Below, in pieces: positions 45,450-52,350 of a stretch of DNA of 64,000 nt (the stretch's first letter is position 1; each line of letters starts with the position of its first letter). Position numbers and translations under genes: made by a program. Below the pieces are notes generated by a model, which saw nothing but the letters and a program-made list of their open reading frames with translations, was not told the DNA's origin and searched no databases. The stretch is from UBA5069 sp964560495. GTDB lineage: Bacteria; Chloroflexota; Anaerolineae; Caldilineales; Caldilineaceae. The stretch is from the NCBI GenBank assembly GCA_964560495.1, contig CAZLMM010000029.1, positions 4,065 through 68,064 of the forward strand. Direction: 5' to 3'.

Positions 45450-46706
45450 TTACCTCTTGCGCAACCACACTTTGACGTCTTCCGGCTCCAGCGCCCCCTG
45501 CACCACCCGCGCCAATTCTGCGGTCAGCGCATTCATGTCCGTCTCGTCGCGCGCCGTAATGGCGAACGCAGCCAATACCTGCTGCGCGTCGTACTTCTTG
45601 CGGTAGAAACGGCGGTCGATGGCGTCCTGGATGCGCGTACGGAGCGGTGTGAAGAGCGCCGCAATCGCCAGCGTCGACAGCACGATCGCAAGCTGGGATT
45701 GCTGCCCGGTGACCAGCACGAACAGGCTTTGCAGGAGCACGACCGCGCCGAAAAAGACCAACACGAGCAGCGCGCTCAACACCGAGTAGACCAGCGTGCG
45801 CCGCACTACCAGTTCTGCGTCCCACAGCCGGTAGCGCAGGACGGCGACCGCGATGGCGAAAATCAACGGCAGCCAGACCAGCCCGATGGCGACGTTGACG
45901 AACAAGTCGTACCACGAGATCGCAGCCACACTTTGGAACAAAATGAAGGGCGTCACCAGCAGCAGAAAACCGCCCAACGAGAGAACGATCCCAACCATGA
46001 CCCACTTGGTCTGCTGGCGCTGCACGGGCGTGGACACTCGGCGATAGCGGTGGACCTGGGCAACCAGACACGAGGCCACCAGGCTGGGAAAGATGATGCT
46101 GCGCAGGAGATCCACGGTGCGTCCTTCGTTCGCACCCAGCTGCCAGGTGGTGTAGAGCGTGTAGCCAACCGCCACCCAGGCCGCGATCTTCGTCCAGGAC
46201 GGTACAAAGCGGCCATCGGGGAAGAGATAGAAGAAAAAGAAGAAACTCACCTGCGCCAGTCCGAGCAGACGATTCGCTGCGGCCCAGAGTGGGGAAACCT
46301 GGGCCAGCGCGGCGGGAACGTCGCCAAACTGAAAGCCGAAGCCGAGCAGCACATAGGCGGTGAAGATGGCAAAGCCATCGGCGATGCGGCTGGCCATGAT
46401 CAGGACGCCGACGGCCAGACAGGCCGCAAAGAGGAGCGTGGGCACAAGCAGACCCAGCCAGGCGTAGATGCTGACCGGCAGCTGTGCGGCATCCAGGGCG
46501 GCAAGATCCGCCGCGCTCACCTGGGGATAGGCGCAGGGCGTCGCCGCCGCGCAGACCGTCTGCGCCTGCTGAAGGTAGACGGGAATGCCATAGAGATAGA
46601 CCAGCGTCAGAAGCACGGCCAACGCAATCCAGCCGCGGGCGGACCAGCGCTGCCAGCGCCTGTCTGCGTGCGGTTGTCGGCTCTGTGCCAGTGACGTCGA
46701 TTTCAT
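45450..46706 (-). CDS. Multi-pass membrane sensor-like protein A (histidine-kinase N-terminal type, no kinase)
   Basis: A 418-aa protein with about eight hydrophobic segments, then the conserved C-terminal module: GQQSQLAIVLSTLAIAALFT, LRTRIQDAIDRRFYRKKYDA, QQVLAAFAITARDETDMNAL, TAELARVVQGALEPEDVKVW. The module looks like the amphipathic dimerisation helices that precede GAF or kinase domains in Chloroflexota/Actinobacteria sensors, but the chain ends there, with no HisKA or HATPase. A short loop FFFYLFPDGRF is shared with paralogue D. Second last gene of the operon 48998 to 44718. Function is unknown; a ligand sensor or partner for a separate kinase is inferred. Confidence 0.75.
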   Translation of the reverse strand: MKSTSLAQSRQPHADRRWQRWSARGWIALAVLLTLVYLYGIPVYLQQAQTVCAAATPCAYPQVSAADLAALDAAQLPVSIYAWLGLLVPTLLFAACLAVGVLIMASRIADGFAIFTAYVLLGFGFQFGDVPAALAQVSPLWAAANRLLGLAQVSFFFFFYLFPDGRFVPSWTKIAAWVAVGYTLYTTWQLGANEGRTVDLLRSIIFPSLVASCLVAQVHRYRRVSTPVQRQQTKWVMVGIVLSLGGFLLLVTPFILFQSVAAISWYDLFVNVAIGLVWLPLIFAIAVAVLRYRLWDAELVVRRTLVYSVLSALLVLVFFGAVVLLQSLFVLVTGQQSQLAIVLSTLAIAALFTPLRTRIQDAIDRRFYRKKYDAQQVLAAFAITARDETDMNALTAELARVVQGALEPEDVKVWLRKR

Positions 46707-46762
46707 GTCATCTCTTGCGCAGACGCAAAGACCCTCGCCTCAAAGATTCCCTGTGACGGTCT

Positions 46763-47980
46763 CTAGCTCTGTTTCATGTCCTGCCTGCGGAGCCAGACAG
46801 CGACCCGCTCCGGCTCCAACGTTTCCTGCACCACCCGCGCCAGCTCCGCCGTCAGCACGTTCATGTCGGTTTCATCGCGCGCGGTGATGGCAAACCGGGC
46901 CAGCACCTGCTGTGCGTCATACTTCTTGCGGAAGAAACGGCAGTCGATCCAATCATGGATGCGGCGGCGCACCGGCGTAAACAGCGCGGCGATGGCCAGG
47001 GTCGAGATCACCACGGCCAGCGTGGATTGCTGGACGCCTGCCAGCCGGCTGAACAAGCCCTGCAACAGCACCACGCTGCCGAAGTAGACCAGCGTTAACA
47101 GCACGGTCAAGGCTGCGTACACCAACGTCTTGCGGATGACAACGTCGATGTCCCATAGCCGGTAGCGCAGGACGGCCATGCCGATGGCGCTAGCTAGAAG
47201 TACGAGTGGAACGGTCTCCTTGAGTGCTTCCCACGGCTGCCTGGGCTCCCAGAAGATGTCAACGATGAACTCAACGATAAACAAAGCAGCAGCGTAGGCG
47301 AACCACTTGTATTGCTGTCGTTCAACCCCCGTAGAACGCCAGGCGTTAACAATCAGAGAGACCGCGCTGGCAACGATTAACAGGAACATAACAACGACAG
47401 CCAGAATCACGAGTGTCTCGGCAATTTGCCTGGCATTGCCAGTCAAAGCATAGGGGTTGCTGACAGCAATCCAGCCGATGGATGCATCGATCATCCAACC
47501 GGTGCAGACCCCGACAACAAAGGCTGTCAGAAGTAGTCCTATGGCCGGCTTCCAGCGCGGTGACCTCAAGTGGCCGCTCGGGTAAAGCAACAATAGTAGC
47601 GGCAAGGTACACATGAAGAGCAGCCAGCCAACAGCAATCACCTCGAACGCCAGCGCAGCCAGCGGCAGAGGTTCAGGAGCGACGTGGTATGAATAGATCC
47701 CGTAGCTTGTCCAGAATCCCTGAATACTGCCTTGTCCAACGCCGTTTGCAAGCATCACCCAGCCATACGCGTTGCGTGGCCGCTTCACAGCGATTAGTCC
47801 GCCTATCGCAACAAAGGCCGCCGGAGCGGCGAGGTAAATGAGGTTAGCTGGCCAAAGGGCGTATTCAGGCGGCAGGCTGGCCAGGCGGCCCAGGTAGTCG
47901 AACAGCACCGCGGCCAGCATCAGCAACATCGCGAGGGCTGTTAGGAGGAGAGCCAGGCGAGATAGGCGCTTGTCACTCAT
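46763..47980 (-). CDS. Multi-pass membrane sensor-like protein B
   Basis: A 405-aa paralogue of A, C and D: about eight hydrophobic segments (LALLLTALAMLLMLAAVLFD at the N-terminus; LLLLLYPSGHLRSPRW corresponds to LFPDGRF in A), a VERQQYKWFAYA loop, LRYRLWDIDVVIRKTLVYAA, then the conserved end DWIDCRFFRKKYDAQQVLAR, ARDETDMNVL and EPERVAVWLRR. Its ATG overlaps the stop of the small membrane protein gene upstream in an ATGA arrangement, and A follows 56 bp downstream, so it is operonic. The chain ends without a kinase domain. Confidence 0.75.
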   Translation of the reverse strand: MSDKRLSRLALLLTALAMLLMLAAVLFDYLGRLASLPPEYALWPANLIYLAAPAAFVAIGGLIAVKRPRNAYGWVMLANGVGQGSIQGFWTSYGIYSYHVAPEPLPLAALAFEVIAVGWLLFMCTLPLLLLLYPSGHLRSPRWKPAIGLLLTAFVVGVCTGWMIDASIGWIAVSNPYALTGNARQIAETLVILAVVVMFLLIVASAVSLIVNAWRSTGVERQQYKWFAYAAALFIVEFIVDIFWEPRQPWEALKETVPLVLLASAIGMAVLRYRLWDIDVVIRKTLVYAALTVLLTLVYFGSVVLLQGLFSRLAGVQQSTLAVVISTLAIAALFTPVRRRIHDWIDCRFFRKKYDAQQVLARFAITARDETDMNVLTAELARVVQETLEPERVAVWLRRQDMKQS

Positions 47981-48243
47981 CGGAGCTTCCCCGCCAGGTT
48001 GCTTAGCCCGCCTGATCCAGGGTGATCAGTGGCAATGCCCCCGCCGCTCAACAACGCCTTCACAGTGAGCACGGCATCAACGGTCCACCCTTGCCACGAC
48101 TGCCAGGTTTCCAGTAGGAAATCACGCGGCAGGCTGGAGAGCATCAGGACGGCCAGAACCTGAAGCGCAATGCCCGCCGCTGCCCACAGCCAGGCCAGGA
48201 TGCGATACAGCCGCAGTGTCACCGCTCGATCTTGTGTGACCAT
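47977..48243 (-). CDS. Small membrane protein in the sensor operon
   Basis: An 88-aa protein starting MVTQDRAVTLRLYRILAWLW with one clear transmembrane segment (ILAWLWAAAGIALQVLAVLM) and a possible second weakly hydrophobic stretch (WTVDAVLTVKALLSGGG). The start is 20 bp downstream of the SRPBCC-like gene and the stop overlaps the start of sensor B (ATGA). No family is recognised; the coupling suggests it works with sensor B. Confidence 0.55.
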   Translation of the reverse strand: MVTQDRAVTLRLYRILAWLWAAAGIALQVLAVLMLSSLPRDFLLETWQSWQGWTVDAVLTVKALLSGGGIATDHPGSGGLSNLAGKLR

Positions 48244-48263
48244 TGCCCGTGCCTGCTGATCAG

Positions 48264-48998
48264 TTACTGCTTGCGGAAGACGTCCTGCACCAGCGCCGCC
48301 GGCATGTACAGCGCCGACCGGATGCCGGCATTGTACCAGATGTTGCGCCACTCCGCCCACTGCACGCGGGGATCGACCAGCACACGCGCCAATGTGGGCT
48401 GCGGATCGGCCACGGCGAAATGCCGGGCCAGGTTGACCAGGGTCGCGCGCCAGAACTCGTCTTCGGCCACAGGGCCGAAGCCCAGGCGAAAACTCGCCTC
48501 GTACAGCGGGTCGTTGGCGCGGATCAGCGCTTCCACCTGGACGACGGTGACTCCTGCCTCCTCGCGCGCGCTGAAGGTGATCATGCCGGCGAACATGTGC
48601 CCTTCGGGGGTCATGAACGAGAACGAGGCGTCGTCGGCGTAGACGACCATGACGCCGGTCGAGAGCTTCATGCCGCCCGGCGCAGCCAGGTTGATCACGC
48701 CTACCTCACCCGGTTGGATGCCGGTCAACGGCACGTACAGGGTATTGCCTGTCGGCCAAAACTCGGGAAAGCGGGCTTTCCACACCCGGATCACGCGCTC
48801 AGGGGTGCAATCGGCCGCGGTCCCGTTCAGCCGGACGGCATACGTCTTGCGCCATAGTTGCCCAAAGCCGTGCGTCAGCCCGGACAAATGCCGCCCCTGG
48901 ACATTCAGGTTGATGGCCTCTGGCGAGATGACGCCAACCTCGAGGGTATCCACCGGCTTGGCCCAGCCGGGGGCGGAAGAGGTAGGTAGAGTATTCAT
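48264..48998 (-). CDS. Soluble SRPBCC/DUF1990-like protein of unknown function
   Basis: A 244-aa soluble protein. ATG 48998 follows GAGGAGAACCCC. The sequence contains WKARFPEFWPTGNTLYVPLT, GVMVVYADDASFSFMTPEGH, MFAGMITFSAREEAG and VEALIRANDPLYE, a beta-rich pattern with a buried aromatic strand like START/SRPBCC ligand-binding domains and distantly like DUF1990. The family call is tentative. It is the first gene of the operon leading through the small membrane protein, sensors B and A, and the P450 remnant, and its promoter region carries the CGTTACG direct repeat. Confidence 0.55.
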   Translation of the reverse strand: MNTLPTSSAPGWAKPVDTLEVGVISPEAINLNVQGRHLSGLTHGFGQLWRKTYAVRLNGTAADCTPERVIRVWKARFPEFWPTGNTLYVPLTGIQPGEVGVINLAAPGGMKLSTGVMVVYADDASFSFMTPEGHMFAGMITFSAREEAGVTVVQVEALIRANDPLYEASFRLGFGPVAEDEFWRATLVNLARHFAVADPQPTLARVLVDPRVQWAEWRNIWYNAGIRSALYMPAALVQDVFRKQ

Positions 48999-49089
48999 GG
49001 GGTTCTCCTCGTAAGTATCGTGTCGTTGTCCTGCGTCACTGCAAACGAACGTTGATCTGCCCAAGATTATTACGTCACCATCCAAAAAA

Positions 49090-49108
49090 CGTTACGAAAG
49101 GCGTTACG
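49090..49108. promoter_or_regulatory. Candidate operator: CGTTACG direct repeat (copy 1)
   Basis: CGTTACG at 49090-49096 and again at 49102-49108, 12 bp apart, preceded by an A-run. It lies 92 bp upstream of the SRPBCC-like gene start (minus strand) and about 150 bp upstream of the antitoxin gene (plus strand). The same arrangement recurs at 55076-55094 and 55603-55621. Confidence 0.6.
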
Positions 49109-49177
49109 AAGCTATCGAGCGCAGGATCCCGACCATTTCGCGCGCCCAGGCATCATCTGCAACGGTGGTTGTGCTGC

Positions 49178-49206
49178 TTCCGAGCCTGGAGCAGCTATGC
49201 TATAAT
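49178..49206 (+). promoter_or_regulatory. Candidate promoter of toxin-antitoxin module 1
   Basis: A perfect TATAAT (49201-49206) inside CTATGCTATAATGGC, 50 nt before the antitoxin start; -35 TTCCGA at 17 nt is weak. Almost the same block, CTATGCTACAATGGC, lies 43 nt before the antitoxin of module 2 (49971-49985). Confidence 0.5.
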
Positions 49207-49255
49207 GGCACTGAAGTTGCAGTGTACCAGTACTTGGGAGAAGGAGTGAGACCCT

Positions 49256-49570
49256 ATGTCCTATCGCTACCAATCGGATGTGCGCTTGGATACTGCCGAC
49301 GCTCGACGCCCGCAGTTAGTGGTGGCTGTTCCGCTCGATCAAACGGACATCATCCGTGACGCGCTGGCAAAACTGGCAAGCAGCGGCGCGCCCGGGGCTT
49401 CCGCCCAAGAGGTAATCTTGAATGCACTGCGCACCGCGGCCGAGCAAGCCTACTTCTGGACGCCGCAATGGCAGGAGAAAGAGCGCGCTGCAGACTTGGC
49501 TATTGCTGAGGGACGTGTCCAAACCTTTGACAACATCGATGACATGGTGGAGTTCCTCGACCATCAATGA
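49256..49570 (+). CDS. Antitoxin-like protein of module 1
   Basis: A 104-aa acidic protein, MSYRYQSDVRLDTADARRPQ, whose C-terminus (YFWTPQWQEKERAADLAIAE, VQTFDNIDDMVEFLDHQ) has the pattern of type II antitoxin tails (W-Q-x-x-E-x-x-A-D...G-x-x-x-x-F-x-x-x-D-x-x-x-x-F-L). The toxin start overlaps its stop by 4 nt (ATGA), the usual antitoxin-first order. GAAGGAG precedes the ATG. Confidence 0.8.
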   Translation: MSYRYQSDVRLDTADARRPQLVVAVPLDQTDIIRDALAKLASSGAPGASAQEVILNALRTAAEQAYFWTPQWQEKERAADLAIAEGRVQTFDNIDDMVEFLDHQ

Positions 49571-49854
49571 AGTTTCGTCCTGCCCAGACCTTTTGGGAAG
49601 CATACGCAGCCCTACCGGCTGATATCAAGGAGAAGGCGCGGGAGGCGTTCCAGCGTTTCCAGGACGGCGCCGAGCACCCGCCCTTTCATCCATCGCTGCG
49701 CATCCGCAAGATGCAGGGGCATGCGGGCATTTGGGAAGGCCACATCACCCTCCAGTACGTCTTCACGTTCCACATCGAACAAGATGCCGAGACGGGGGAG
49801 CTCATCTACGTCTTTCGTAACATCGGCACGCACGATATCTATCGACGTCCCTGA
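49567..49854 (+). CDS. RelE/ParE-family toxin of module 1
   Basis: A 95-aa protein of the RelE/YoeB-like ribonuclease fold: MKFRPAQTFWEAYAALPADI, EKAREAFQRFQDG, HPSLRIRKMQGHAGIWEGHI, FRNIGTHDIY. The central basic strand (RIRKM) and the terminal IGTHDIY match the family; such toxins cleave mRNA at the ribosome. It is translationally coupled to the antitoxin. Its 3' end abuts a minus-strand remnant of the sensor C-terminal module. Confidence 0.85.
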   Translation: MKFRPAQTFWEAYAALPADIKEKAREAFQRFQDGAEHPPFHPSLRIRKMQGHAGIWEGHITLQYVFTFHIEQDAETGELIYVFRNIGTHDIYRRP

Positions 49855-49858
49855 GTGG

Positions 49859-49943
49859 AATTCGGGCCGAACAAGACCACGCTCACATGCTCCGGCTGCA
49901 ACGTCTCGTCTACCACGCGCGCCAGCTCGGCCAGCAGCGCGAC
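49859..49943 (-). pseudogene. Remnant of the sensor C-terminal module (copy between toxin-antitoxin modules 1 and 2)
   Basis: Minus-strand reading VALLAELARVVDETLQPEHV, then SVV, matches the last 25 residues of sensors A-C (TAELARVVQETLEPE, LVELVRVVQETLQPEHVSIW). Nothing upstream of this segment resembles the sensor. It begins 5 bp from the toxin stop and is about 30 bp before the -10 region of the next antitoxin gene. Confidence 0.85.
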
Positions 49944-50024
49944 CCATGCTTGCTTTCACGCCCAGAACTCCTATGCTACAATGGCGCCAGTTTCCCTCGG
50001 CGCCCTGAACCTTTGGAGAGTATC

Positions 50025-50294
50025 ATGTCATCATTCGCAACGACGATCGCTGTCGTGGAGCCAGATCGCACCGTCAAGGCGCCGCCGGGTGTGGAAGTCG
50101 GAGCCATGGTGCTCGTGGCGCCGATGCCATCTATGGCTGAACTGCTACATAGCGCTGCCCGCCGCGCCCGTTTTGCGGCGACACGTCGCGCAATCCAGGA
50201 GGCTATGCGCGTTGGCTCCGACATAGGATCTTTGTCTGACGAAGACATCGTGAGCCTCGTCCGCCGCGCCAGACAAGCGACAAGCGCCGATTAG
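50025..50294 (+). CDS. Antitoxin-like protein of PIN module 2
   Basis: An 89-aa protein starting MSSFATTIAVVEPDRTVKAP with TTGGAGAGTATC upstream. The N-terminal VxxDRTVxxP-Gxx-VGAMVLV strand suggests an AbrB-like or structured N-terminus, followed by a helical tail ending SLSDEDIVSLVRRARQA, typical of antitoxins that wrap a toxin. The PIN-domain gene begins 6 nt after its stop, supporting the pairing. Confidence 0.7.
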   Translation: MSSFATTIAVVEPDRTVKAPPGVEVGAMVLVAPMPSMAELLHSAARRARFAATRRAIQEAMRVGSDIGSLSDEDIVSLVRRARQATSAD

Positions 50295-50300
50295 CGTACG

Positions 50301-50736
50301 ATGCGCGTGGTCCTCGACACCAACCAACTGGTGGCTGCGCTGCTGAGGCCGCCTGAACTTGCCACGTTCATGATGGCCTGGGAGTCGGGGCGTTTCACGG
50401 TTGTGGCATCTCCTGCCATGATTGGACGAGTATCGACATGTGCTCGCCTATCCTGAAATCGCATCATTGATCTACCCTGAGCTGCTGCGGGCATTCACGA
50501 GCCATTTGCTCGACGATATCGAGTTGATCGAACCGTCGGAGACGCCTCGTGTCTGCCGCGATCCCGACGATGATAAGGTGATCGCAGCAGCCGTCTACGG
50601 ATTGGCCGACTACATCCTCACGGTCGATGAGGATCTCATGGCTCCAGAGGTGAAAGATGCCTTGGAGGAGATGGGTATTGCGGTCATCTCAGGCGCCAAC
50701 CTGCTGCGGGTCCTCGACTCTACAGGCAAACCCTAA
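50301..50736 (+). pseudogene. PIN-domain (COG1569-like) toxin with a one-base frameshift
   Basis: The first frame reads MRVVLDTNQLVAALLRPPEL and ends near VVASPAM; the continuation DEYRHVLAYPEIASLIYPEL, CRDPDDDKVIAAAVYGLADY, ILTVDEDLM lies in the next frame. Removing a single base at about 50420 joins them as VASPAMLDEYRHVLAY, the standard COG1569 sequence. The PIN acidic residues (D6, the E in LDEY, D in DPDDDK, D in TVDEDL) are all preserved. As read, the toxin would be truncated to about 50 residues; a real inactivating mutation or an assembly error are both possible. Confidence 0.85.
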
Positions 50737-50750
50737 TTTCGACCGGGGGG

Positions 50751-51935
50751 TCACTGCTTCTTCAGCCAGATGCTGACGTGCTCCGGCTGCAAGGTCTCCT
50801 GCACCACGCGCACCAACTCGACCAGCAGCGCGTCCAGGTCGGTCTCGTCGCGCGCGGAGATGGCGAATCGGGCCAGCACCTGTTGCGCATCGTACTTCTT
50901 GCGGAAGAAGCGCCGGTCGATGCCCGCCTGGATGCGGTTGTGCAGCGGGTTGAAGAGCGCAGCAATCGCCAGCGTCGAGAGTACGATGGCCAGTTGCGAC
51001 TGCTGGCCCGTTGCGCCCTCAAACAGCCGCTGCAAGATGATCACGCTGCCGAAAAAGAGCAGCGCCAACAGCACAGTGACAACTGTGTACTGAACCGTGC
51101 GCCGGATGATGAGGTCGATGTCGAACAACCGGTGACGCAGAATCGCAATCCCCATCGCAACCGGAAACAACAGGTAACCGATGCCAAAGACAAGATCGAT
51201 CAACGGCTCATAGAGGGGGGCCTTCTCCACGCCAAGCCAGGGCGCGAACAACTGTATGACCGTCCCGACAACTACAACTGCAATTGGCAGCAGGAACCAC
51301 TTGATCTGCTGCCGCTCGCCGACATCGCCGCGGCGATAGCGCAACACCAAACCGGCAATATTGACCAGCAGGATGGCGATCAACCCCGGACCTCCCACCG
51401 CGTCGATTGCTGCTGGCGGGATCATCAAGAAAGCAAAAGGGTTGGGGATGTCTGGCAACCCCGGCCCAAACATCACCGCCGTGAGGAATAGCGCCAGCCA
51501 CGCGCCCTCCAACCCTGCGATCACCCGCCAGCGTGGGGTAAGCAGGCGTCCGGTCGGATAGAGCAGCAACAAAAGGGTGACGAGCAAGCCAAGCGCCAGA
51601 ACCCAGGCCCATTGGGCAAGCCACAACAACGCCGCTGCAACCAGTTCTTGCGCTGGCAGCGCGCCAAGGATCCTGGTCGCGGCAAGGTACGCAGTGCCAG
51701 AAAGCATCGCACTGAAACCAATGACCAGCAGGAGCCAGCCCAGCGGCTGGGCTGGCTTGCGCACAGCCACCAGCGCGCCGACGGTTGCCATCCCAAACAT
51801 GGCAACGCCAATCAGCGGATCGAGGTCTTCTGCGCCGTGATTGGCTGTGAACCAGAACAACAGCAAGAAGACGCCGAACAGAGCTGCCGTGCACAGCCAT
51901 AAGACCAGCGCCGGAATGCGAACCAGCGTGCGCAT
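50751..51935 (-). CDS. Multi-pass membrane sensor-like protein C
   Basis: A 394-aa paralogue: MRTLVRIPALVLWLCTAALF, LLLLLYPTGRLLTPRWRVIA, ERQQIKWFLLPIAVVVVGTV, LRHRLFDIDLIIRRTVQYTV, then GIDRRFFRKKYDAQQVLARF, ARDETDLDALLVELVRVVQE and QPEHVSIWLKKQ. ATG 51935 has GGAGGAGCAGGGG upstream. About eight transmembrane segments precede the conserved end. The stop is 15 bp from the end of the PIN toxin gene on the other strand. It is not in the operon of A and B; the EthD pseudogene lies 39 bp upstream on the same strand. Confidence 0.75.
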   Translation of the reverse strand: MRTLVRIPALVLWLCTAALFGVFLLLFWFTANHGAEDLDPLIGVAMFGMATVGALVAVRKPAQPLGWLLLVIGFSAMLSGTAYLAATRILGALPAQELVAAALLWLAQWAWVLALGLLVTLLLLLYPTGRLLTPRWRVIAGLEGAWLALFLTAVMFGPGLPDIPNPFAFLMIPPAAIDAVGGPGLIAILLVNIAGLVLRYRRGDVGERQQIKWFLLPIAVVVVGTVIQLFAPWLGVEKAPLYEPLIDLVFGIGYLLFPVAMGIAILRHRLFDIDLIIRRTVQYTVVTVLLALLFFGSVIILQRLFEGATGQQSQLAIVLSTLAIAALFNPLHNRIQAGIDRRFFRKKYDAQQVLARFAISARDETDLDALLVELVRVVQETLQPEHVSIWLKKQ

Positions 51936-51973
51936 CACCCCTGCTCCTCCTCCGTCCCAGACCAGCGCCGCTC

Positions 51974-52294
51974 CTATGCCGCCTCTTCACCCACCAGGAT
52001 CACAGGCGCTCCACCTGAAGAGAGCCTGGCAGCATCCGCCGCCACTTCCTGCATCTCCTGCATGCCGAAGGCCTGCTGCAATGCCTCGGCCGATGGGAAC
52101 GGCATCGTGAACATCTGTTAGTAGATGGAGCTGCCCTGCGGCATCTCGTCAAAGCGCGTCACGGTGTAGGGTTGCACATCCTCCGGGATCTGCGTCTTCT
52201 TGTGCAACAGCTTGAGGTGCTCCTGGTAATCCCGATCGAACTGGTCGATGTCGGTCGGATAGGGATAGAGCACGACGAGTTTCACTTCAGCCAT
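51974..52294 (-). pseudogene. EthD-family protein interrupted by one in-frame stop
   Basis: The start MAEVKLVVLYPYPTDIDQFD (52294) is an EthD-type ferredoxin-like monooxygenase/reductase-fold protein. At 52118-52120 a TAA follows SIY; beyond it, in the same frame, MFTMPFPSAEALQQAFG and AADAARLSSGGAPVILVGEE complete a typical 106-aa EthD protein to a TAG at 51974. A single substitution (for example TAC to TAA) would explain the break. The first 58 residues would still be made. Confidence 0.85.
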
Positions 52295-52350
52295 CTTTTC
52301 CTCCCATTTGTCAAATGTAAAACAGGCCTTCTGAGCGGCCCAACGGTTGA

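Noticed and set aside
45300..46694. Plus-strand Gln/Arg/His-rich frame (464 codons) opposite sensor A
   Set aside because: Composition is that of an antisense frame over a hydrophobic protein; no start signal.
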